Source: Streptomyces sp. MMG1533 (GTDB lineage: Bacteria > Actinomycetota > Actinomycetes > Streptomycetales > Streptomycetaceae). Taken from it: 64,000 nt of DNA. The stretch lies in assembly GCF_001279775.1 (NCBI RefSeq), contig NZ_LGDG01000167.1:124001-188000 (forward strand). The letters are read 5' to 3'. Shown in pieces: positions 47,475 through 55,470 of the stretch. Under the pieces are notes generated by a model. It was not told where the DNA came from, searched no databases, and worked only from the letters and a program-made list of their open reading frames with translations. Position 1 is the stretch's first letter, and every line of letters begins with the position of its first letter. The translations under genes were made by a program, and so were the position numbers.

Positions 47475-47509
47475 TTGCCCAGTGGGCGAGCGCCCACTAA
47501 GGTGGGCGC
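47475..47509 (+). promoter_or_regulatory. Leaderless promoter with operator in the spacer
   Basis: TTGCCC (47475-47480) and TAAGGT (47498-47503) are spaced by exactly 17 bases, and ATG 47510 lies 6 bases after the -10, where transcription should begin, so the methyltransferase mRNA is probably leaderless. The spacer holds the perfect palindrome AGTGGGCG-AG-CGCCCACT (47481-47498), an ideal place for TetR repression. Confidence 0.7.
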
Positions 47510-48367
47510 ATGCCCATCTTACCGCGAGAGCAACCAGAACCGTCCCCAGCGGTGCCGCATGAGGCCCGGCGGATGGCCGAGTCGTTCGGCGTGGACGCGC
47601 AACGCTACGACCAGGCCCGGCCCGGCTACCCCGATGCATTGGTGGCGAGGATCGTCGCCGGGAGCCCCGGGCCTGACGTGCTCGACGTCGGCTGCGGCAC
47701 CGGTATCGCCGCCCGCCAGTTCCAGGCCGCCGGCTGTGTCGTGCTCGGCGTCGAGCCCGATGCGCGGATGGCCGACTTCGCGCGAGCCCGTGGCCTGCCG
47801 GTCGAGGTGGCGGCCTTCGAAGCCTGGCAGCCGGCCGGCCGGACGTTTGACGCGGCCATCGCCGCCCAGTCGTGGCACTGGGTGGATCCGGTCGTCGGCG
47901 CAATGAAGGCGGCCCGCGTGCTGCGCCCAGGGGGACGGCTGGCGATCTTCGGGCACGTGTACGAGCCGCCTGCCGAGGTGGCTGAACCGTTCGCCGCTGC
48001 CTACCGGCGGGCGGCGCCCGACTCCCCGCTCAACAGCCAACCGGCCCGACGTCCGCTCGACCTCTACCAGGCGGCATACGCGAAGTTCGCCGACAAGATC
48101 CGCGAGACCGAACAGTTCAACGATCTCGAACAGTGGCGATTCGACTGGGAGCAGTCCTACACGCGCGACCAATGGCTGGACCTGCTGCCCACCACCGGCG
48201 GCCTCACCCAACTCCGTCCCGATCAGCTGGCCGAGATACTGGACGCGGTCGGGGGCGCCATCGACTCCCTGGGTGGACGCTTCACGATGAACTACACCAC
48301 CCTGGCCGCGACCGCCGTACGCACCGGCGCCTTCCTAGGTCCATCCGCCAAGTCGCCGCCGACCTAG
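47510..48367 (+). CDS. Class I SAM-dependent methyltransferase
   Basis: A 285-residue methyltransferase. The SAM-binding motif I is VLDVGCGTGIAARQF (~residues 62-76), motif II VLGVEPDARM, and post-motif segments AIAAQSWHWVDPVVGAMKAA with RVLRPGGRLAIFGHVYEPP. The N-terminal FGVDAQRYDQARPGYPDALV is typical of the UbiE/TAM-like subgroup acting on small molecules such as trans-aconitate or antibiotics. ATG 47510 lies directly after a strong -10 element, so translation is probably leaderless. The divergent TetR gene suggests a ligand-induced detoxification role (inference). Confidence 0.9.
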   Translation: MPILPREQPEPSPAVPHEARRMAESFGVDAQRYDQARPGYPDALVARIVAGSPGPDVLDVGCGTGIAARQFQAAGCVVLGVEPDARMADFARARGLPVEVAAFEAWQPAGRTFDAAIAAQSWHWVDPVVGAMKAARVLRPGGRLAIFGHVYEPPAEVAEPFAAAYRRAAPDSPLNSQPARRPLDLYQAAYAKFADKIRETEQFNDLEQWRFDWEQSYTRDQWLDLLPTTGGLTQLRPDQLAEILDAVGGAIDSLGGRFTMNYTTLAATAVRTGAFLGPSAKSPPT

Positions 48368-48439
48368 GAACCAACGCGGCCGTTCGACGCTCTGCCGGGC
48401 GTCGGCGGAGTGCGGCCAGGCGCATGGGCAGCCATCCCG

Positions 48440-48649
48440 GCCAGGAGTTGCAGGCCGGGCAGCTTGTCGGTGACGACGGGGATGCCGGCGGGGCCGCGTG
48501 CTCCCGCGCCTCCCACCAGGCCGAGTCCAGGCCCTTGCGCACAGTCCGCCACGAAACGTTGTACTGCCCTCCAACGCCCGCATCCTCATGCCGTCGCGGT
48601 GGTCACGTCGGATCGCCGCGTACAGCTCGACCTTCGACATCTTCGGCAT
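48440..48649 (-). mobile_element. IS21-family istA N-terminal remnant
   Basis: From ATG 48649 on the minus strand the frame reads PKMSKVELYAAIRRDHRDGM with RMRALE, the helix-turn-helix start of IstA-type transposases, then shifts to TVRKGLDSAWWEARE near 48540. Everything after is lost. Inactive fragment. Confidence 0.7.
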
Positions 48650-49111
48650 GACCAGGCCCTATTGGCTGCGGCGTGCTCTTCCGGCTCCACCGAGGCGCAT
48701 CTCCGGCGGGCCCCAATTTTTTGAAGTCGGCGGGATCAACCGACCCCGGCCAGACCTCATTGTCACCGCGGCCACCCCTCCGACCGCTCGCTCCGCCCCG
48801 CTCCAACAAGCCCGGCACACCGACACGACGACCAGCCGGACCACAGCAGAACTTCACCCACCAGAGTGAAGATCACCAACAGCATCCGGAATCTGAGCCA
48901 GAGCCCGAGTTTGAAGGCACTGGATGCCAGGGCGGCGTCAAGGTGTTCTTGGTGAACGGATGGCTACGGCGACGTCATTTGGGACCACCGAGGGGTCTCG
49001 AAGCGGCCCCGACCTGTGAAGATCGCCTCCCGTGAAGGCGGCCTGGAATGGCTCTACTTGGCCCTTCCGGCTCGTCACTCGTGGGGCCATTTCAGGTCGT
49101 CGCGGTACAGG
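48650..49111. other. Gene-free stretch
   Basis: No supported gene. A T-run (AATTTTTTG at 48716-48724) and some Pro/Arg-rich shadow frames are present. The left end joins the IS21 remnant and the right end joins an SDR fragment, so it is probably debris between rearrangement points. Confidence 0.4.
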
Positions 49112-49348
49112 CACCTGCAGCCGCAGATCGAATACACCCTCTACGGCGCCGTCGCCGCCGCCCAGGCGGTACTGCCCGCCATGCGCAAGGCCGGCACCGG
49201 TGTGCACGCCGCGCACGTGGCGATCAACATCTGGATCGGCGACGGTGGGCCGCCGGGTTTCCCGACGGCCATACCTGAGCAGATCGCGCCCCTGTACTGG
49301 GACCTGCACGAACGCAACCACCGCTCCGAGGCCGTCTTCAACGCCTGA
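49112..49348 (+). pseudogene. SDR fragment with internal deletion, paralogue of 51052-51729
   Basis: The translation HLQPQIEYTLYGAVAAAQAV then LPAMRKAGTG matches the gene at 51052-51729 (HVQHEIEFQLYGAIAATKAA), jumps across about 42 residues in frame, and resumes as VHAAHVAINIWIGDGGPPGF to the C-terminus (PLYWDLHERNHRSEAVFNA). The N-terminal half with the cofactor loop is absent. It is a relic of a second copy of that gene, on the opposite strand. Confidence 0.75.
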
Positions 49349-49449
49349 GCAGTGGCCGGTCACCAGGAGAGGGGCAGCACTTGCGCCCTCCCCATCCGTC
49401 CCTCTCCCGCCACCCGCCTCCGTTTCCCCCATCCTGAAGGACCCCTACC

Positions 49450-49575
49450 GTGAACGTCTTCCTATGGATCGTGCAGGCCGTGCTCGCCGGCATGTTCGCC
49501 ATAGCCGGTGTCATGAAGTCCACTCAGCCCAAGGGCAAGCTGGTCGGCCAGGAGGCGGGTGTGCCCGCACCGAAA
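49450..49575 (+). pseudogene. Truncated DoxX-like membrane protein
   Basis: GTG 49450 begins NVFLWIVQAVLAGMFAIAG followed by VMKSTQPKGKLV, the first membrane helix of DoxX-type proteins. After ~40 residues the similarity ends and the frame runs into the promoter of the TetR gene. DoxX proteins have four helices, so only the start remains. Confidence 0.6.
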
Positions 49576-49681
49576 TCCTTCGGTGGCTTGTTCCAGCGAC
49601 TGCCCCAAGATCGGAGTCTCTATCCCTTTCTCGATGTGGATAGCATTCTCCGATTCTTCGTGGTCAGCGGAGCGGTAAAAA

Positions 49682-49699
49682 TGGATAGGTCAATCCGAT
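49682..49699 (+). promoter_or_regulatory. Operator-like site before TetR gene
   Basis: TGGATAGGTCAATCCGAT is an imperfect version of the perfect palindrome found upstream of the SDR-like gene (TGGATAGATCTATCCA). TAGACT at 49703-49708 could be the -10; ATG 49716 follows 7 bases later without a ribosome-binding site, so the mRNA is probably leaderless and the regulator autoregulated. Confidence 0.6.
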
Positions 49700-49715
49700 T
49701 GCTAGACTGGCTGGT

Positions 49716-50411
49716 ATGAACCCTGGCGCCCAGCACCCCGACGGTCCCGCCGCTCAGCGTCTGCGCAGTGACGCCGAGCGCAACCGGGAGCGGATCATCG
49801 CCGCAGCGCGCACGGTGTTCGCGCGCGACGGCCTGAACGCCTCCATGGCCTCCGTGGCCCGCGAGGCGGGCGTGGGGATCGCCACCATGTTCCGCCGCTT
49901 CCCCACGAAGGAGGAACTGGTCGACGCCGTCTTCTCCGACCGCATGGGCGCCTACGCCGACGCGGTCACCGTCGCCCTGGAGGACCCCGACCCCTGGAAC
50001 GGCTTCGTCGGCTACATCGAGGCCGCCTGCGCGATGCAGGCCGCCGACAACGGATTCGCCGACGTCCTGACCATGACCTTCCCCACCGCCAAGGTCCTGG
50101 AGCAACGCCGCAACGAGGCGTACGAGGCCATGCTGCGCCTCATCGACCGCGCCAAGGCCACCGGCCGCCTGCGCGAGGACTTCGACCCCTCGGACCTGGT
50201 ACTGATTCACATGGCCAACGCCGGCGTCGTCAACGCCACCGGCGACGCCGCCCCGGACGCCTGGCGACGCGTGGTCGCCCTGTTCATCCAGTCCCTGGAA
50301 GCCCCGGCGCGCGGCGCTCTGCCCGCGTCGCCCGGGCACGAACCCCTTTACAAGGCAATGCTCCGCGCCGGCCAGGGCACCGCCCCACCGCAGCCGGGCA
50401 AGAGTGGCTGA
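49716..50411 (+). CDS. TetR family transcriptional regulator
   Basis: A 231-residue regulator. The helix-turn-helix is RERIIAAARTVFARDGLNAS and SVAREAGVGIATMFRRFPTK; the C-terminal domain (GFVGYIEAACAMQAADNGFA; MLRLIDRAKATGRLREDFDP) is of the SbtR/TetR_C type common in actinomycetes. Operator-like sequences sharing the GGATAG..TATCC pattern lie before this gene and before the SDR-like gene at 51729, which suggests a small regulon. The 3' end overlaps a dioxygenase remnant on the other strand. Confidence 0.9.
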   Translation: MNPGAQHPDGPAAQRLRSDAERNRERIIAAARTVFARDGLNASMASVAREAGVGIATMFRRFPTKEELVDAVFSDRMGAYADAVTVALEDPDPWNGFVGYIEAACAMQAADNGFADVLTMTFPTAKVLEQRRNEAYEAMLRLIDRAKATGRLREDFDPSDLVLIHMANAGVVNATGDAAPDAWRRVVALFIQSLEAPARGALPASPGHEPLYKAMLRAGQGTAPPQPGKSG

Positions 50412-50956
50412 TCCCGGGACCGGAGCACCGTGCGTGTCGGGGAAGGGGGTCCAAGCACAGAGCTTGGATGCTGGTAGCGCAGGTCAAGGGCCTGGTGCCG
50501 GTTGTGGTTCCGGATCAGTGTCGGCCGGCTGGTGCGGGTCTTCAGGACGAAGTCGAACTCCATCGTCCGGTAGGGGCCCTGGAAGCCGGCTGCGGCGATG
50601 TCCTCGGGGTCCTCGTGCAGGACCGTGTCGGCCTGCAGGGAAAGCGGGGCCTTCTTTCCGCCTGCGAAGTCGACGGGGATGACCGGATCTCCCTTGAAGT
50701 AGATCCCGCCCGCCCAGGGGGTGATCAGGTCGAGGTGGTGGACCTCGTAGTGGATATGGGCCGGGCGGTAGAGGCTGCGCCCGAGGGCCGCGCAGGCCTC
50801 GGCGACTCCGTCGACCGCCGCGAGGTGGGGTTCGGCATAGGCCGACGGGGTGATGGTGGTGAAGGCGTAGCGGCCGTCGGCGTCGGTGAACTGGTGCCCG
50901 CGCAGGTTGTACGTGGGCACCCCGTCGTCGTAGAGCCCGGAGTAGTTGATGTCCAT
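50348..50956 (-). pseudogene. N-terminally truncated intradiol ring-cleavage dioxygenase
   Basis: Residues 1-140 of the frame from ATG 50956 match the C-terminal catalytic half of catechol-1,2-dioxygenase-like enzymes: VPTYNLRGHQFTDADGRYAF, RPAHIHYEVHH with iron-ligand His67 and His69, and GIYFKGDPVIPVDFAG. The N-terminal ~100 residues, including the first Tyr ligand region, are missing; upstream is only the SDR terminator hairpin. The frame continues ~60 residues past the natural end into the TetR gene. Such enzymes cleave catechols to cis,cis-muconates; this copy is probably dead. Confidence 0.7.
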
Positions 50957-50973
50957 CGGAGCGACGCCCTTCT

Positions 50974-51016
50974 CCTCGATCGCGCCGCGGCCCGGAACTC
51001 CGCGGCGCGATCGAGG
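50974..51016 (-). terminator. Perfect 17-bp hairpin terminator
   Basis: CCTCGATCGCGCCGCGG (50974-50990) is exactly complementary to CCGCGGCGCGATCGAGG (51000-51016), with a 9-base loop. It lies 36 bases after the SDR-like stop and would end that transcript before the dioxygenase remnant. Confidence 0.85.
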
Positions 51017-51051
51017 TTCGACGAAAGGCGATCACGAAAGTCGCTCCGGTG

Positions 51052-51729
51052 TCAGAGGCTGAAGACGAGTTCGGCCTGGTCGCGCTTGGTGGTGTGCAGG
51101 TCCCAGTAGACGGGGGAGATCTCCTCGGGCTGGGCTGTCGGGAAGTCGGGGATGACCGACATGCCGATCGACACGTCGATGCCGACGTGTGCGGCCTGGA
51201 CGCCGGTGCCGTCCAGCTCCTTGTGCAGGTTGATCGCCCAGTTGCGCAGCGCCGCCGCGGCGGCGTTGACGTTGCCGACCTGCGGGACGGGGTCGATGGA
51301 GCCGGCGCCCGTGGTGTAGAGCAGGGTGCCCGCGCCGGCCTCACGCATCGCGGGCAGCGCGGCCTTGGTGGCGGCGATGGCCCCGTACAGCTGGAACTCG
51401 ATCTCGTGCTGCACGTGGGACGGTTCGGTGTCGGTCGGAGTGGTCAGCGCGGTGGAGCCGAACGTCCCCACCGGGGAGTACTCCAGCACGTCGATGCCGC
51501 CGAACCGGGTGGCGGCGTCCTTGAGCGCCTGGGTGAGCGCGTCTCGGTCGAGCACGTCCGCGGGGAACGCGGCGGCGGTGACGCCCTCAGCGGTCAGTGT
51601 TCCGACGAGACCGTCGAGCTTCTCCCGGTTGCGGGAGACCAGGGCGACGTCGAAACCCTGCGAGCCGAAGGTGCGGGCGATGGCCAGACCCAGCTGGGGG
51701 CCGGCTCCGACGATGGCGATGCTGGTCAC
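51052..51729 (-). CDS. Atypical SDR-like NAD(P)-binding protein
   Basis: A 225-residue Rossmann protein. GTG 51729 is chosen because AAAGGA lies ~7 bases upstream; an ATG eight codons earlier has none. The cofactor loop is IAIVGAGPQLGLAIARTFG rather than the usual TGxxxGIG, and VSRNREKLDGLV follows strand 2. At the catalytic position, where SDRs have YxxxK, it reads VGNVNAAAAALRNW, with neither Tyr nor Lys. It is therefore either not a classical dehydrogenase or has lost activity. A perfect palindrome lies upstream, and a strong terminator follows, so it is monocistronic and probably TetR-controlled. Confidence 0.82.
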   Translation of the reverse strand: MTSIAIVGAGPQLGLAIARTFGSQGFDVALVSRNREKLDGLVGTLTAEGVTAAAFPADVLDRDALTQALKDAATRFGGIDVLEYSPVGTFGSTALTTPTDTEPSHVQHEIEFQLYGAIAATKAALPAMREAGAGTLLYTTGAGSIDPVPQVGNVNAAAAALRNWAINLHKELDGTGVQAAHVGIDVSIGMSVIPDFPTAQPEEISPVYWDLHTTKRDQAELVFSL

Positions 51730-51774
51730 GGCAGAGTCCTTTCGGGAAGGCATGGCACGGGAAGGCCCAAGATT

Positions 51775-51864
51775 TGGATAGATCTATCCATTTCTTAAAT
51801 CGGATAGGGCTTTCCGGTTTGGTGTCGCCACCGTACCACGGAATCGCATAGGGTGATCCGATTG
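51775..51864. promoter_or_regulatory. Cluster of three related operator-like sites
   Basis: TGGATAGATCTATCCA (51775-51790) is a perfect 16-bp palindrome. CGGATAGGGCTTTCCGG (51801-51817) is a one-mismatch inverted repeat, and GCATAGGGTGATCCGATTGC (51845-51864) matches the site before the TetR gene at 49682 in its right half (ATCCGATTGC). The first two probably control the SDR-like gene; the third faces no gene now and may be a relic of a duplicated TetR promoter. Confidence 0.65.
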
Positions 51865-51886
51865 CTGGGTGCGGGCCAGCCGGCGT

Positions 51887-53305
51887 TCACGGAGTGGCTG
51901 CCGCCGAGGGCCGCCCGAAGGGCTGGGTGAGGTTCTCGGGTCGCAGGATCGTGTCCAGCTGGTCGGTGGTGAGCAGGCCGGCCTCGGCGGCGAGGTCCTT
52001 GACGGGGCGGCCTGTGGACAGGGCCTGGCGGGCGAGGGCGGTGGAGGCGGCGTAGCCGATGTGCGGGGCGAGCGCGGTTACCAGGCCGATGGAGCGGTGG
52101 ACGCTGTCGTGGAGGTGTTCGCGGTTGGCTGTGATGCCGGGGACGCAGCGGGTGGCCAGGGTGTCGCAGGCCGCGCGCAGATGCGTCAGGGAGCGCAGCA
52201 GGCTGTAGGCGATGACGGGTTCGAAGGCGTTGAGCTGGAGCTGTCCGGCTTCGGCGGCCATGGTGACGGTGAGGTCGTTGCCGATGACCTCGAAGGCGAC
52301 CTGGTTGACGACCTCGGGGATGACCGGGTTGACCTTGCCGGGCATGATCGACGAACCCGCCTGCACCGGCGGCAGGTTGATCTCGCCGAGCCCGGCGGTG
52401 GGGCCGGAGGAGGTAAGCCGCAGGTCGTTGCAGGTCTTGGAGAGCTTCACGGCAACCCGCTTGAGGACGCCGGAGAGCTGGACGAAGGCGCCGCAGTCCT
52501 GGGTCGCCTCGATGAAGTCGCCTGCGGGCCGGACCCTTTCGCCGCTGATCTCGGCGAGATACGCGCAGGCGAGTTCGGCGTAGCGGGGGTGGCCGTTTAT
52601 GCCTGTGCCGATGGCTGTGCCGCCGAGGTTGGACTCCAGTAGCAGGGTGGCGGCCTCGGTGAGGCGCTGCCGGTCTTCCTCGATCATGACGGCGTAGGTG
52701 GTGAACTCCTGGCCCAGCGTCATGGGGACGGCGTCCTGGAGCTGGGTGCGGCCCATCTTCAGGACATCACTGAACTCGGCCGCCTTCTCGGTGAAGGTCG
52801 TGGCCAGTGCCCCCAGTGAGTCGCCGAGCCGGCGCAGTGAGGTGACCAGGGCCAGGCGTACGGCGGTGGGGTAGACGTCGTTGGTGCTCTGGCCGAGGTT
52901 GACGTGGTCGAGCGGGTGGATCACGTCGTAGCGGCCGCGGGGGTGGCCGAGGATCTCCAGGGCCCGGTTGGCGATGACCTCGTTGGCGTTCATGTTCGTC
53001 GAGGTGCCGGCCCCGCCCTGGACGGGGTCGACGACGAACTGGTCGGTGAGCCGTCCCGTACGGATCTCCTCGCACGCTTCGATGACCGCTGCGGCGATGT
53101 CCGGGGGCAGCAGGCCGAGGTCGCGGTTGGCCTGGGCAGCCGCCGGCTTGACGGCCGCCAGCGCAGCGATCAGGTCGGGGAACCGGGCGATGGTCGATCC
53201 GGTGATCGCGAAGTTCTCCACGGCCCGCACGGTGTGCACGCCGTAGTAGGCGTCGGCGGGGACCTCCTTGTCTCCGACCAGGTCGTGCTCGATGCGTACG
53301 GCCAT
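51887..53305 (-). CDS. aspA: Aspartate ammonia-lyase
   Basis: A 472-residue enzyme of the fumarase/aspartase superfamily that converts L-aspartate to fumarate and ammonia. It starts RIEHDLVGDKEVPADAYYGV and contains GGAGTSTNMNANEVIANRAL, HPLDHVNLGQSTNDVYPTAV (active-site His/Ser region) and the signature GSSIMPGKVNP with the catalytic Ser loop. ATG 53305 is chosen; the frame is open far upstream, but that part overlaps the divergent symporter gene. The promoter region contains the perfect 16-bp palindrome shared with the symporter-racemase-GntR operon, so both are probably controlled together. Confidence 0.93.
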   Translation of the reverse strand: MAVRIEHDLVGDKEVPADAYYGVHTVRAVENFAITGSTIARFPDLIAALAAVKPAAAQANRDLGLLPPDIAAAVIEACEEIRTGRLTDQFVVDPVQGGAGTSTNMNANEVIANRALEILGHPRGRYDVIHPLDHVNLGQSTNDVYPTAVRLALVTSLRRLGDSLGALATTFTEKAAEFSDVLKMGRTQLQDAVPMTLGQEFTTYAVMIEEDRQRLTEAATLLLESNLGGTAIGTGINGHPRYAELACAYLAEISGERVRPAGDFIEATQDCGAFVQLSGVLKRVAVKLSKTCNDLRLTSSGPTAGLGEINLPPVQAGSSIMPGKVNPVIPEVVNQVAFEVIGNDLTVTMAAEAGQLQLNAFEPVIAYSLLRSLTHLRAACDTLATRCVPGITANREHLHDSVHRSIGLVTALAPHIGYAASTALARQALSTGRPVKDLAAEAGLLTTDQLDTILRPENLTQPFGRPSAAATP

Positions 53306-53382
53306 CTGCTGCTCCTCGCTCTGCTGCGGGCCCCTTGACAGGCCACTGCCTCCGGCCTCAGTGTTGCCGACCAACATGCAGA

Positions 53383-53398
53383 ACGCAATATATTGCGT
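53383..53398. promoter_or_regulatory. Perfect palindrome, probable GntR operator
   Basis: ACGCAATATATTGCGT is a perfect 16-bp palindrome, AT-rich against the GC-rich background, in the 108-bp region between divergent aspA and symporter genes. The half-site ACGCAATAT recurs at the start of the GntR gene (55461). Confidence 0.8.
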
Positions 53399-53413
53399 AT
53401 CCCAGGAGGTCTC

Positions 53414-54721
53414 ATGGACACCGTTCACCCCCGCCCCACCGGCACACCAACCTTTTGGAAGCGATGTCTTCGTATGCCGATCGGCGTCCAGTCGGTCATC
53501 GCCGTAGGGCTTGGCGCCCTGATCGGGTCCCTCGCCCCGTCGGCGGGCGAGCAGATGAAGATCCTCGGGGAGGTGTTCCTCAACCTGGTGCAGGTCGTCG
53601 TCCTGCCGCTGGTCTTCCCGCTCATCGTGCTGGGCATCGCCCGCATGGAGTCGGTCAGGAAGGTCGGCCGGATCGCCGGCAAGGCCATCCTCTACTTCGA
53701 ACTCGTCACCACCGCCATCCTGCTGATCGCGGTCGGCCTGGCCAAGCTCACCGGCATCGGCAAGGGAGCCCCCGTCCAGGGCGCCGACGCCACGGACCTG
53801 GACGGCCTGAGCCAGGGCATCGACTTCCACGAACTGGTCCTGCACGCCTTCCCCAAGAACATCTTCGCCGCCTTCGGCGAGGGCAACCTGCTCGGCGCGA
53901 TCGTCTTCGCCCTCCTCGTGGGCGTCGCCATGGCCTCGATCGGGGAGAAGTCCGAACCGTTCGCCGCCGTCCTGGAGTCCGTCGCCGCGGCGATGTTCAA
54001 GGTAGTCGGCTACGTCATCCGGATCGCACCACTGGGCGTGCTCGGCTTCATCTCCTACGACGTCGCCCACTACGGCTTCGGCAACCTGCGCAGCCTGATC
54101 GGTTTCATCGCCGTGGTCTACGCGGGACTGGCCATCGTCGTCGGTGTGCTGTTCCCGCTGATCGCCGCGATCTACCGCATCCGGTACGTCGAACTGCTGA
54201 AGTCGATCGCCGGGTTGGCCGGGATCGCCTTCGTCACCCGTAGCTCCGAGTCGGTGCTGGCCCCGCTGATGGGCAAGCTGGAGGCGTTCGGCGTCAGCCG
54301 GTCGACGACCTCCTTCGTCGTCCCGCTCGGCTACTCCTTCAACACCGACGGCTCCGTCCTCTACCAGGCCACCGCCCTGGTCTTCCTCGCCAACGCCTAC
54401 GGAGCCGATACCTCCCTGCCCGCCCTGCTCCTCATGGTCGGCGTGCTGGTGATCCTCTCCAAGGGCATGGCCGGCGTCGCATCCGCCTCCATCGTCGTCC
54501 TCATCGCCGCAGGGAACAGCATCGGCCTGCCCGCCGAGGGGATCGCTCTGCTCCTCGGCGTGGACTTCATCGTCGACATGGCCCGCACCGGCGTGAACGT
54601 CATCGGCAACTCCCTGGCAGCCGCCGTGGTCGACAGCTCCGAGAAGCGGCGCGAAGCCAAACACGGCAGCCGCGAACACCCCCACACCCCGGTCGGCCTC
54701 CAGAAGGAATCCGCACGGTGA
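53414..54721 (+). CDS. Dicarboxylate/amino acid:cation symporter (DAACS family)
   Basis: A 435-residue membrane protein of the GltP/DctA type, importing aspartate, glutamate or C4-dicarboxylates with H+ or Na+. ATG 53414 follows AGGAGG. Landmarks are EVFLNLVQVVVLPLVFPLIV (TM2/3), GIAFVTRSSESVLAPLMGKL (the first re-entrant serine-rich hairpin, here TRSSE), FVVPLGYSFNTDGSVLYQ (the conserved NxDGS/TM7 motif) and ARTGVNVIGNSLAAAVV (TM8 with DxxRTxxNVxGD-like pattern, here DMARTGVNVIGNS). It is the first gene of an operon with the racemase and GntR. Confidence 0.92.
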   Translation: MDTVHPRPTGTPTFWKRCLRMPIGVQSVIAVGLGALIGSLAPSAGEQMKILGEVFLNLVQVVVLPLVFPLIVLGIARMESVRKVGRIAGKAILYFELVTTAILLIAVGLAKLTGIGKGAPVQGADATDLDGLSQGIDFHELVLHAFPKNIFAAFGEGNLLGAIVFALLVGVAMASIGEKSEPFAAVLESVAAAMFKVVGYVIRIAPLGVLGFISYDVAHYGFGNLRSLIGFIAVVYAGLAIVVGVLFPLIAAIYRIRYVELLKSIAGLAGIAFVTRSSESVLAPLMGKLEAFGVSRSTTSFVVPLGYSFNTDGSVLYQATALVFLANAYGADTSLPALLLMVGVLVILSKGMAGVASASIVVLIAAGNSIGLPAEGIALLLGVDFIVDMARTGVNVIGNSLAAAVVDSSEKRREAKHGSREHPHTPVGLQKESAR

Positions 54722-55437
54722 CCACCTCCACCCGTACGGAGATCATCGGCATCCTCGGCGGCATGGGCCCGGCAGCCACCGCCGACTTCTACGCCAAGCT
54801 CGTCGCGACCACCCCCGGCACCAGCGACCAGGACCACCTCCGTACGGTCATCTGGTCCGACCCCACCATCCCCGACCGCACCGAGGCCCTGCTGGGCGAC
54901 GGCCCCGACCCCACCCCCTGGCTCCTCGACGGCAGCCGCGTCCTGCGCGAGGCCGGCGCCACCGTCATCGCCATCCCCTGCAACACCGCGCACGCCTTCG
55001 TCCCGCGCATCACCGACCACATCGGTCTGCCCATCGTCCACATGATCGGCGAGGCCGCCCGGCACCTCACCACCCTGAGCCCCCGCATCCACACCGCCGG
55101 ACTGCTCGCCACCACCGGCACCGTGCGCGCGGGGCTGTACCAGGAGTGGCTGGACCGCTTCGGCATCCGGCTCGTGCTCCCCGACGCCGACAGCCAGGAC
55201 CACGAGGTCATGGCCGCCATCCACGCGGTGAAGGCGGGCACCCACGACGACATGACGACCGCGTTCCTGGCCCGCGCCGCCGGACGCCTCATCGAACAGG
55301 GCGCGCAGGCGGTCGTCGCCGGCTGCACCGAGATCCCCCTCGGCCTGCCCGCCGACGCCGTCGACGTCCCCCTCGTCGACCCGGCGCTCGTCCTCGCTCA
55401 GGCACTGGTCCGCCGGGCCACGGCCGCAGCCGTATAG
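54718..55437 (+). CDS. Aspartate/glutamate racemase family protein
   Basis: A 239-residue PLP-independent racemase that interconverts D- and L-aspartate (or glutamate) with two cysteines. Both are present: CNTAH near residue 94 and GCTEIPLGL near 203, and the start IIGILGGMGPAATADFYAKL is typical. GTG 54718 overlaps the symporter stop (GTGA), so transport and racemisation are coupled. With aspA next door, the likely flow is D-Asp in, L-Asp, then fumarate plus ammonia. Confidence 0.92.
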   Translation: MTTSTRTEIIGILGGMGPAATADFYAKLVATTPGTSDQDHLRTVIWSDPTIPDRTEALLGDGPDPTPWLLDGSRVLREAGATVIAIPCNTAHAFVPRITDHIGLPIVHMIGEAARHLTTLSPRIHTAGLLATTGTVRAGLYQEWLDRFGIRLVLPDADSQDHEVMAAIHAVKAGTHDDMTTAFLARAAGRLIEQGAQAVVAGCTEIPLGLPADAVDVPLVDPALVLAQALVRRATAAAV

Positions 55438-55460
55438 GACGGGGGAGCGCGATGTACTGT

Positions 55461-55470
55461 ACGCAATATG
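55461..55470 (+). promoter_or_regulatory. Half operator at the GntR start
   Basis: ACGCAATATG repeats the half-site of the aspA-symporter palindrome and includes the GntR start codon (ATG 55468). TACTGT (55455-55460) could be a -10, which would make the mRNA leaderless and the gene autoregulated. Confidence 0.55.

Noticed and set aside
53306..54685. 460-residue N-terminal extension of the aspartate ammonia-lyase frame
   Set aside because: It overlaps the divergent symporter gene and has Asp/Glu/Gln-rich shadow composition. Aspartase length and start match ATG 53305.
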